Positions 1 through 4,910 of a stretch of 7,875 bases of DNA are shown piece after piece. The DNA comes from Lawsonibacter sp. Its GTDB lineage: Bacteria; Bacillota; Clostridia; Oscillospirales; Oscillospiraceae. The position numbers and the translations under genes are program-made. Each line of letters opens with the position of its first letter. The first letter of the stretch is position 1. Where the stretch lies: positions 1 to 7,875 of the forward strand of contig JAAWCR010000072.1 in NCBI GenBank assembly GCA_022793355.1, written 5' to 3'. The notes under the pieces are model-generated. The model worked only from the letters and a program-made list of their open reading frames with translations, was not told the DNA's origin and searched no databases.

Positions 1-271
1 GGACGCCATTTTGCAGCTCATGCCCCTGGACGATTTTGTGGAGAAGCCGGTTACTATCATGAACAAGACGGAGCGGCACAAGGACCTGGAGTGCCCGGTT
101 TGGGACGAGTTCAAGGCCATCGTGGCCAGGTACGACCCCCGCGGGGCGGACGCGGTGGACTTTCTGGACCGTTTCCCCTTCTACACGGCGGCCCAGAACG
201 CCTACGCGGTGGTGTCCACCACCGAGACCGCGCCCTACGCCTGCGTCATCCTTCAGAAAGGCTGTCTGTAA
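1..271 (+). CDS. FucU/RbsD-family sugar mutarotase (L-fucose mutarotase type), 3' part only
   Basis: The reading frame is open from the left edge (first full codon at 2) to the TAA at 269-271, giving 89 residues; family members are about 140, so roughly the first third is missing. FucU/RbsD enzymes interconvert the alpha and beta anomers of free sugars, feeding the correct anomer to the isomerase or kinase. The C-terminal part carries the FucU-type signature RFPFYTAAQNAYAVV (visible residues 57-71), matching the RFAFYERAQKAFAIV region of E. coli FucU, including the conserved tyrosine, and it ends in the family's ILQKG strand. This fits FucU better than RbsD. The stop codon directly abuts the start of the aldolase gene, so the two are almost certainly co-translated in a sugar catabolic operon. 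A TTG at 11 and an ATG at 20 are internal codons, not the start. The exact sugar cannot be read from the sequence. Confidence 0.85.
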   Translation, partial: DAILQLMPLDDFVEKPVTIMNKTERHKDLECPVWDEFKAIVARYDPRGADAVDFLDRFPFYTAAQNAYAVVSTTETAPYACVILQKGCL

Positions 272-919
272 ATGAGAAATTGGAAACGAGAAGTGATCGA
301 CGGCGGTATCCGCATGCTCGAGGAAGGCATCACCATCGGCACCTGGGGCAACGTCACCATCCGGGACCCGGAGACGGGATATGTCTACCTCAGCCCCAGC
401 GGCATGCCCTATAAGACCCTGACCGAGGACGACATTGTGGTGGTCCTCCTGGACGGCAGCCGGGTGGAGGGGACGCGCCGGTCCACCATTGAGACAGAGA
501 TGCACCTGGCAATCTACCGCGCCCGGCCCGAGTGCAACGCCATCATTCACACCCATCCCATCTACTCCACCGCCTTCTCCGCCATGGGAGAGGACATTCC
601 CCTGATGCTGGACGAGGCGGCTCAGGTGCTGGGGGACACGGTGCGCACGGCGGACTACGCCCTGCCCGGAACCCAGGAGCTGGCGGACAACTGCGTCAAG
701 GCCCTGGGGGACAAGGCCATGGCCTGCCTCCTGAAATCCCACGGCGCGGTGTGCCTGGGCAAGGACCTGGAGCAGGCTTTTGGCAACTCCACCGTGCTGG
801 AGGCCACCGCCCAGGTATACAGCATCATCCGGTCCATGGGCGGACAGTTCCAGCCCATCTCCCCGGAGAACATCGCCTTCATGCAGGAGTTTGTAAAAAC
901 CAGCTACGGACAGCGGTAA
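272..919 (+). CDS. Class II (zinc) aldolase/adducin family, L-fuculose-phosphate aldolase-like
   Basis: This 215-residue protein has the same length as E. coli FucA, which cleaves L-fuculose-1-phosphate to dihydroxyacetone phosphate and L-lactaldehyde in the cytosol. Visible family features are the phosphate-binding GTWGNVTIR loop (residues 23-31), SPSGMPYKTLT (41-51), the catalytic/metal glutamate in STIETEMH (E74), the zinc histidines of HTH (H93 and H95), and the third zinc histidine in KSHGAVCLG (H157). Near the C terminus, Y212 sits where FucA has a functional tyrosine. All expected zinc ligands are present, so the enzyme should be active. The ATG directly follows the upstream TAA, and an AGAAAGG-like ribosome binding site lies in the end of the mutarotase gene. 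The FucU-type neighbour favours fuculose or a related deoxysugar or pentulose phosphate. L-ribulose-phosphate epimerase or another class II aldolase specificity cannot be excluded, so no gene symbol is given. Confidence 0.88.
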   Translation: MRNWKREVIDGGIRMLEEGITIGTWGNVTIRDPETGYVYLSPSGMPYKTLTEDDIVVVLLDGSRVEGTRRSTIETEMHLAIYRARPECNAIIHTHPIYSTAFSAMGEDIPLMLDEAAQVLGDTVRTADYALPGTQELADNCVKALGDKAMACLLKSHGAVCLGKDLEQAFGNSTVLEATAQVYSIIRSMGGQFQPISPENIAFMQEFVKTSYGQR

Positions 920-924
920 CAAAA

Positions 925-953
925 TGCCCCCGGCGCGTCTTGCGCCGGGGGCA
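925..953 (-). terminator. Rho-independent terminator between convergent units, best oriented for the minus strand
   Basis: There is a perfect 12-bp GC-rich inverted repeat (arms 925-936 and 942-953) with a 5-nt loop. Read on the minus strand, the stem is followed immediately by TTTTGTTA, a proper U-tract, so it should terminate the minus-strand transcript that ends at 965. On the plus strand only a broken T-run (CTGCGTTTGG) follows, so it would be a weaker terminator for the aldolase transcript, though the same stem may serve both. Confidence 0.85.
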
Positions 954-964
954 CTGCGTTTGGT

Positions 965-1537
965 TCAGTCCAGGAGCTGCTCCTGCCGGAGCAGGGCGGT
1001 CATAAAGCGCTCGACCGCCTGAAACAGCACGGCCTGGCCGCAGTCGTTGTCAAAAATATAGTCGTAGTGATACCGCTCCACATCGTCGTCGGCGGAGTTG
1101 CCGTATACGGCGGGGGACAGGCCGGGACGGCTGGAGCGGATAAGCAGCGTGACAGCTTTTCCATGGATGAGGCGGAGAAATTCTTCAATCTGGTCTGCCT
1201 CCCGGATGTGGACGAACAGGATGTCCGCTCCGGGGTCCGCCTGGAAGGCCTGGACCTCCCGGGTCAGGTACTGGTTGGGAAAATCGTTGTATGCGATCAG
1301 GAGCTGCTTCAGATCGGCGAGAAACCTTCTGGACTTGGTATCCTTCTCGCCCCTCCAGCCGCATTGGACGGCGATCTCCTTGACCGGCGTGATGGAGGAG
1401 ATGGTTTTGGCGTAGAACAGCCTGGCGGTGAGCGCGCAGACGGTATCCTTCCCCACGCCGCCCTTGCCGTTGACGACGATGATAAGCTTGTCCCTGAGCC
1501 TGTGGCGTTTGCGGAATCCGGCCTCAAAATGCTCCAT
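965..1537 (-). CDS. Uncharacterised P-loop kinase-like protein (GKGGVGKDT Walker A)
   Basis: This 190-residue soluble protein has a typical P-loop at residues 24-32 (GKGGVGKDT), preceded by the hydrophobic strand KLIIVVN. A GKD[ST] Walker A is characteristic of nucleoside/deoxynucleoside-monophosphate kinase-like and phosphomevalonate kinase-like P-loop proteins. Further blocks are ISSITPVKEIA (46-56), SRRFLADLK (69-77), YNDFP (83-87), the buried strand DILFVHIRE (105-113), and a C-terminal YDYIFDND (158-165). I recall this arrangement from unannotated P-loop proteins of clostridia and other anaerobes; the substrate is unknown. The ATG at 1537 has an AGGAGG site (1546-1551) 8 nt upstream. It follows the HExxH membrane-protein gene by 45 nt on the same strand, so the two probably form one transcript ending at the 925-953 hairpin. 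Nucleotide phosphorylation is an inference from the motif only. Confidence 0.85.
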   Translation of the reverse strand: MEHFEAGFRKRHRLRDKLIIVVNGKGGVGKDTVCALTARLFYAKTISSITPVKEIAVQCGWRGEKDTKSRRFLADLKQLLIAYNDFPNQYLTREVQAFQADPGADILFVHIREADQIEEFLRLIHGKAVTLLIRSSRPGLSPAVYGNSADDDVERYHYDYIFDNDCGQAVLFQAVERFMTALLRQEQLLD

Positions 1538-1582
1538 TGCGGTTTCCTCCTGAAATACGTTCTATCTCGTGACTGCGCCAGC

Positions 1583-2068
1583 CTACAGCAGGGCTGAGCC
1601 CATGGACGGTTCACCGGTGAACCTTTCGCCCAGGGCGTTGGCGCTGCGTTCGGTAAAAAAGGAAAAGTAGGACACACCGCCCCGCCACTTGCGCCGAAAG
1701 CAGGGCAGATGGTTCCACAGCGCCGAGGGCAGGCCCACGGCGGGCAGATACAGCGGCCCCAGCAGAAGGGACTGTATCGTATGCCCGTACTCGTGGACCA
1801 GGAGCCGCCGGGCGACCTCGCTTTGAGGGATTCTGCCGCTCCGGTCCCGGGGCGGGCGGTTTGTGATAAAGAGAAAGGGCCCTAGGGAAAGGCTGGAGAG
1901 CAGGGGGTACTGAATGACCAGAGCGCTCCGGTAGACAAAGCGCTTTCCCGTCCGGTATCGCAAAAAAACCGCCGCGCCCAGCGCCGTCTGAAGAATCCCC
2001 CAGGTGCACTGGAGCAAAAGGCAGAGCAGGATCCTGTACCTGGAAAGGTCCGTGGAGACGCGGTCCAT
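1583..2068 (-). CDS. Small membrane protein with HEYGH zinc-metalloprotease-like motif
   Basis: I place the start at the ATG at 2068, giving 161 residues; a longer frame from a TTG at 2146 is rejected because that TTG is part of the -35 box. The protein has a hydrophobic N-terminal segment (about residues 12-36), a second hydrophobic stretch (about 49-68), the zinc-binding motif HEYGHTIQS (H92, E93, H96), the hydrophobic stretch LLLGPLYLPAVGLPSALWN (101-119), and FFTERSANALG (137-147), in which E140 is a candidate third ligand. I recognise the HEYGHTIQS...GLPS...TERxAxxLG pattern from small uncharacterised membrane proteins of Bacillota and Bacteroidota. The motif predicts a metal site at the membrane, but protease activity and substrate are not established. 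The ribosome binding site is weak (GAGG, 5 nt before the ATG). It is the first gene of a two-gene minus-strand unit with the P-loop protein. Confidence 0.75.
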   Translation of the reverse strand: MDRVSTDLSRYRILLCLLLQCTWGILQTALGAAVFLRYRTGKRFVYRSALVIQYPLLSSLSLGPFLFITNRPPRDRSGRIPQSEVARRLLVHEYGHTIQSLLLGPLYLPAVGLPSALWNHLPCFRRKWRGGVSYFSFFTERSANALGERFTGEPSMGSALL

Positions 2069-2117
2069 GCCGTCCTCGTTTCCCAGCCCAAGGCCGTATT
2101 TTCTGAAATCTGAAACC

Positions 2118-2146
2118 AGTATAGACCATGCTGGGAAGAAAGGCAA
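2118..2146 (-). promoter_or_regulatory. SigA-type promoter of the HExxH/P-loop unit
   Basis: On the minus strand, TTGCCT (2146-2141) and TATACT (2123-2118) are separated by exactly 17 bp. The -10 box matches 5 of 6 consensus bases and the -35 box 4 of 6. Transcription would begin near 2111, giving a leader of about 43 nt before the ATG at 2068. The match decides the start codon: the upstream TTG lies inside the -35 box. Confidence 0.7.
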
Positions 2147-2168
2147 TAGATTTTAACGTGATCCCGGC

Positions 2169-2198
2169 TTGAATTTTCCGCCCAACATGTGGTATGCT
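2169..2198 (+). promoter_or_regulatory. SigA-type promoter with extended -10 for the metallophosphoesterase gene
   Basis: TTGAAT (2169-2174) and TATGCT (2193-2198) are spaced 18 bp apart, with a TGG extension directly before the -10 box. Each hexamer matches 4 of 6 consensus bases. The predicted start near 2205 gives a leader of about 108 nt. The -35 box lies 22 bp from the -35 box of the divergent minus-strand promoter, so one bound regulator could affect both. Confidence 0.55.
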
Positions 2199-2223
2199 TA
2201 ACTGGAAAGACAAAAGCTTCTGC

Positions 2224-2242
2224 GCGGGCGAACGTCGCCCGC
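2224..2242 (+). other. Stable hairpin in the leader of the metallophosphoesterase mRNA
   Basis: GCGGGCG (2224-2230) and CGCCCGC (2236-2242) form a perfect 7-bp GC stem around AACGT, with one further A-T pair possible. It begins about 20 nt after the predicted transcription start. No T-run follows, so it is not a normal terminator. It may stabilise the 5' end or be a protein or RNA-level control element; no riboswitch class is recognised. Confidence 0.45.
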
Positions 2243-2312
2243 CGGCGCGTAGAGCACGCCGTATCGGATGAGAAACAGGTCCTTTGCGAAATCCCGGAAA
2301 GGAGGAAACGCT

Positions 2313-3413
2313 ATGGAAAAAGCCAAGCTTGTTCGCCCCGTTTTTCCGGCGGGCCGACGGATTGTCGCCGTCAGTGATATCCACGGCAACCTCCCCTTTT
2401 TCCGGGCCCTGATGGACAAGATCGGGCTGACCCCCGACGACATCCTGATTTTACTGGGAGACCTGGTGGAGAAGGGCCGGGACAGCCTGGCCCTCCTGCG
2501 CCACGTTATGGCGCTGTCCCAAACCCACACCGTCTACCCCGTGTGCGGCAACTGCGACGGGCTGGTGCTGCGCTTTTTTGAGACGGACGAGCTGGACCGC
2601 CGGTTTTTCGCGCCCTATCTGCGCTGGCACCCTGAGTCCACCCTGCGCCAGCTGGCCCGGGAGGGGGGCTTCGACCAGGTGGAGGACCTGCCCCTCCTGC
2701 GCCGGAATCTGCGAAACGCCTTTCCCGAGGAGTGGGCCTGGCTGCGGGCCATGCCCACCATTGTGGAGACGGAGCATCTGGTTTTTGTCCACGGCGGCGT
2801 CCCCTCTCTGGAGAGAATGGAGGAGCTGGAGCGCTGGAGCTGTATGAAAAACGACAATTTTCTGGGCCAGGGCCGACGCTTTGACAAGTGGGTGGTGGTG
2901 GGCCACTGGCCGGTTACCCTCTACCGGGAGGATATTCCCTCCTCCGCCCCCATTATCGACCGGGAGCGGAAAATCATCTCGATTGACGGGGCCTGCGTGC
3001 TGAAGGTGGACGGCCAGCTCAATGCCCTCATGCTCCCCTCGGAGGAATCGGAGGACTTTGCCTGGACCGCCTGGGACGGCCTGCCGGAGGCCCGGGCGCT
3101 GGACGGGCAGCCGGCCAGTGAACATTCCCTCAACATCCGCTGGGGACGGTCGGCCCTGGAGCTGCTGGAGGAGGGGGAGGAGTTGTCCTTGTGCCGCCAC
3201 CTGGAGACAGGGCGGCAGATATACATCCTCAACGCCTATCTGCGCCGGGACCCGGAGAAGGGCCTGTGGTGCGAGGACTCCACCGACTACTGCCTGCCTG
3301 TGGAGGCGGGGGAGGTGCTGACGGTGGTGCGGAGGACGAAAACCGGCGCCCTGTGCAAGAAAAATGGGGTCACCGGCTGGTATTTTGGACGGCTTTCGGA
3401 AAATTTGATGTAA
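2313..3413 (+). CDS. PPP-like metallophosphoesterase with C-terminal SH3-like extension
   Basis: From the ATG at 2313, preceded by AAAGGAGG with 7-nt spacing, the protein has 366 residues. An in-frame ATG at 2268 lacks a ribosome binding site. The first ~240 residues form a calcineurin-like phosphoesterase core: VAVSDIHGN (D22, H24), LLGDLVEKG (D50), VCGNCDG (N80, D82), VFVHGG (H160) and VVVGHWP (H198). The sequence style resembles bacterial PPP-type serine/threonine phosphatases and diadenosine tetraphosphatases. Two departures from canonical PPP motifs are visible: GDxVDRG is GDLVEKG, and GNH[DE] is GNCD, so the usual catalytic histidine position is Cys81. Residues ~245-366 are an extension whose end (VEAGEVLTVV, then NGVTGWYFGRL) looks like a bacterial SH3 fold. 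No signal peptide or membrane segment is seen, so it should be cytosolic. The substrate (phosphoprotein or dinucleotide) is unknown. It is divergent from the HExxH unit and has no strong terminator after it. Confidence 0.85.
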   Translation: MEKAKLVRPVFPAGRRIVAVSDIHGNLPFFRALMDKIGLTPDDILILLGDLVEKGRDSLALLRHVMALSQTHTVYPVCGNCDGLVLRFFETDELDRRFFAPYLRWHPESTLRQLAREGGFDQVEDLPLLRRNLRNAFPEEWAWLRAMPTIVETEHLVFVHGGVPSLERMEELERWSCMKNDNFLGQGRRFDKWVVVGHWPVTLYREDIPSSAPIIDRERKIISIDGACVLKVDGQLNALMLPSEESEDFAWTAWDGLPEARALDGQPASEHSLNIRWGRSALELLEEGEELSLCRHLETGRQIYILNAYLRRDPEKGLWCEDSTDYCLPVEAGEVLTVVRRTKTGALCKKNGVTGWYFGRLSENLM

Positions 3414-3429
3414 AAGATTTCCGGTTTTC

Positions 3430-3458
3430 TTTACCGGGCGGCTTCTTTATGGTATACT
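3430..3458 (+). promoter_or_regulatory. SigA-type promoter with extended -10 for the Nudix-walRK operon
   Basis: TTTACC (3430-3435) and TATACT (3453-3458) are separated by 17 bp, with TGG directly before the -10 box (extended -10). The -10 box matches 5 of 6 bases and the -35 box 4 of 6. Transcription would start near 3465 and give a leader of about 89 nt. No strong terminator separates this site from the upstream gene, so read-through may add to expression. Confidence 0.7.
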
Positions 3459-3553
3459 AATCCCGATTGAACATACATGGCCGAAGCTCTGGCCGGGGGG
3501 CCGTTCCCTGCGGACGGCGGCTGATTGTGAAATTTGCGACAGGAGGGCCAAAA

Positions 3554-4096
3554 ATGGATTTACGTGAAGAAATGGTGAGCAGTGAGACGATTTTCCAAGG
3601 GAAAATCATCAAGGTGACCCTGGACCAGGTCAGGCTGCCCAACGGCTCGGTGGCGTCCCGCGAGGTGGTGTACCACCCTGGCGGGGTGGCGGTACTGGCA
3701 CTGGACGAGGATAAGACGGTATATCTAGTAAAGCAGTACCGCTATCCGATTCAGCAGATGCTGCTGGAGCTGCCCGCCGGCAAGCTGGACCACGGCGCGG
3801 AGGAGAATGTGCTGCTGGGGGCGCAGCGGGAGCTGAGCGAGGAGACCGGCCTGGAGGCGGCCAAGTGGACCTATTTGGGCCATACCCTGGCCTCCCCCGG
3901 CTTCTGTGACGAAGCGCTGCACATGTATCTGGCTCAGGACCTGACCCGAAAGGGGCAGCACCTGGACGAGGATGAATTTTTGGATGTGGTCACCATGCCC
4001 TTTGACGAGCTGGTCAAGCAGGTCATGGACGGCACGGTCACCGACGGCAAGACGGTGTCCACCACCCTGAAGGTCAAGGTCCTTCTGGGCCTGTGA
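3554..4096 (+). CDS. Nudix hydrolase, ADP-ribose pyrophosphatase (NudF) type
   Basis: I chose the ATG at 3554, 7 nt after AGGAGG (3541-3546), giving 180 residues. A TTG at 3467 in the same frame lies at the predicted transcription start and is rejected. The enzyme type hydrolyses ADP-ribose to AMP and ribose-5-phosphate in the cytosol. Supporting features are the VVYHPGGVAVLAL strand region (38-50), KQYRYP (60-65), LELPAGKL (71-78), the Nudix helix RELSEETGL (92-100), a proline in SPGF (P115) about 15 residues after the box as is typical of ADP-ribose pyrophosphatases, and the acidic DEDEFLDV segment (138-145). The box is unusual: two extra residues lie between the first glycine (G76) and the following glutamate, giving GX7EX7REUXEEXGU. 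The catalytic glutamates are intact. It heads the walR-walK operon, 24 nt before walR. Another nucleoside diphosphate-sugar substrate is possible. Confidence 0.9.
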   Translation: MDLREEMVSSETIFQGKIIKVTLDQVRLPNGSVASREVVYHPGGVAVLALDEDKTVYLVKQYRYPIQQMLLELPAGKLDHGAEENVLLGAQRELSEETGLEAAKWTYLGHTLASPGFCDEALHMYLAQDLTRKGQHLDEDEFLDVVTMPFDELVKQVMDGTVTDGKTVSTTLKVKVLLGL

Positions 4097-4120
4097 GCGA
4101 AAAAAGGAGGAGGTCGAGCG

Positions 4121-4825
4121 ATGGGAAAGACCGTCTTGATTGTTGAGGACGAACAGAGCATTGTGGACATTCTGTCCTTTAACCTGACGAAGGAGGGCTA
4201 CGATACCCTGGAGGCCTTGGACGGCCCCACGGGCCTGCAGCTGGCCCTGGAGCAGAATCCGGATCTGGTTTTGCTGGATCTGATGCTGCCCGGGATGAGC
4301 GGCTTTGACGTGTGCAAGGAAATCCGGGCGGCGGGCAGCGCCGTACCAATCGTTATGCTCACCGCCCGGGAGGAGGAGGACGACAAGGTGCTGGGTTTGG
4401 AGCTGGGAGCCGACGACTACATCACCAAGCCCTTTAAAAACCGGGAGCTGATGGCCAGGGTGAAGGCCAATATCCGCCGGGTGTCCATGGCGCCCTCCGC
4501 CCCCGTCCCGGAACCGGAGGCGGAGCCCCCCCTGGGCCGGCGAGTGCGGGTGGACGAGGAGCGGGCCACCATCTTCAAGGACAGCACGCCCCTGGAGCTG
4601 ACCCAGCGGGAGTATGACCTGATCCGGTTCCTGGCCGCCCGCCCGGGAAAAATCTTCTCCCGTGAGGCCCTGATGGAACACGTCTGGAACTACGAGGGCT
4701 ATGTGGGCGACGTCCGGGCGGTAGACGTGGCCGTCCGCCGCCTGCGGGAGAAGCTTGAGGACGACCCAGCCAACCCCGTGTTCATCAAGACCAAGCGGGG
4801 CATGGGGTACTATTTCGGGGAGTAG
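4121..4825 (+). CDS. walR: WalR-like response regulator (OmpR/PhoB family)
   Basis: This 234-residue protein is a complete two-domain DNA-binding response regulator. The receiver domain (residues 3-120) has the acidic pocket E9/D10, the phosphoacceptor D53 in LLDLMLPGMSG, T81 in MLTA, and K103 in TKPF. A proline- and glutamate-rich linker follows (about 124-137). The C-terminal winged helix (~138-232) ends in VWNYEGYVGDVRAVDVAVRR and RGMGYYF, closest in my recollection to WalR (YycF), whose matching region contains GDVRTVDVTVRRLREKIED. WalR regulates peptidoglycan hydrolase and cell-envelope genes in Bacillota and is often essential. The adjacent WalK-type kinase and YycH-like gene support the name; PhoP-type regulators lack the RRLREK pattern. 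The start has a very strong GGAGGAGG site (4106-4113). The first gene of the operon ends 24 nt upstream, and an unusually long 85-nt gap separates walR from walK. Confidence 0.88.
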   Translation: MGKTVLIVEDEQSIVDILSFNLTKEGYDTLEALDGPTGLQLALEQNPDLVLLDLMLPGMSGFDVCKEIRAAGSAVPIVMLTAREEEDDKVLGLELGADDYITKPFKNRELMARVKANIRRVSMAPSAPVPEPEAEPPLGRRVRVDEERATIFKDSTPLELTQREYDLIRFLAARPGKIFSREALMEHVWNYEGYVGDVRAVDVAVRRLREKLEDDPANPVFIKTKRGMGYYFGE

Positions 4826-4910
4826 TCCCCGTTCCGCCCGCAGGCGGGGAGGGCTCCTGCGGAAAGGATCCTTTTGATGCACAAACGATAGGGGAAAGGG
4901 GGAACCCGCT
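4826..4910 (+). other. walR-walK intergenic region with competing inverted repeats
   Basis: This 85-nt spacer holds two overlapping, mutually exclusive GC stems. One is CCGCC/GGCGG (4834-4838 with 4843-4847). The other is CCGCAGG/CCTGCGG (4838-4844 with 4856-4862, 11-nt loop). A 12-bp palindrome AAAGGATCCTTT (4863-4874) follows and ends in a short T-run. The second stem is spaced from the T-run by the palindrome, so it is at best a weak terminator or an RNA processing/attenuation element that would lower kinase relative to regulator. No promoter is evident. Confidence 0.35.

Noticed and set aside
965..1537. MinD/ParA-type ATPase, suggested by the KGGVGK string in the P-loop
   Set aside because: The lysine is followed by Asp-Thr (GKDT) rather than the Thr/Ser of MinD/ParA, and none of the later MinD/ParA motifs is present. 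The downstream blocks fit a kinase-like P-loop family instead.
2069..2146. N-terminal extension of the HExxH gene from the TTG at 2146
   Set aside because: The TTG is part of a -35 box and lies upstream of the predicted transcription start; there is no ribosome binding site before it.
2224..2242. LexA-like operator in the GAACGT-centred inverted repeat
   Set aside because: The Gram-positive LexA site needs CGAAC-N4-GTTCG spacing; here the half-sites do not match and the repeat is better explained as a leader hairpin.
2268..2312. Upstream in-frame ATG for the phosphoesterase
   Set aside because: It lacks a ribosome binding site, whereas the ATG at 2313 has AAAGGAGG at ideal spacing and starts just before the conserved domain.
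3467..3553. Upstream TTG start for the Nudix gene
   Set aside because: It coincides with the predicted transcription start, and the ATG at 3554 has AGGAGG at 7 nt and gives the usual family length.
3465..3553. Possible riboswitch in the Nudix leader (small repeats GGCC/GGCC and GCCGT/ACGGC)
   Set aside because: The stems are only 4-5 bp with large loops, and no known riboswitch core or terminator/anti-terminator pair is visible.
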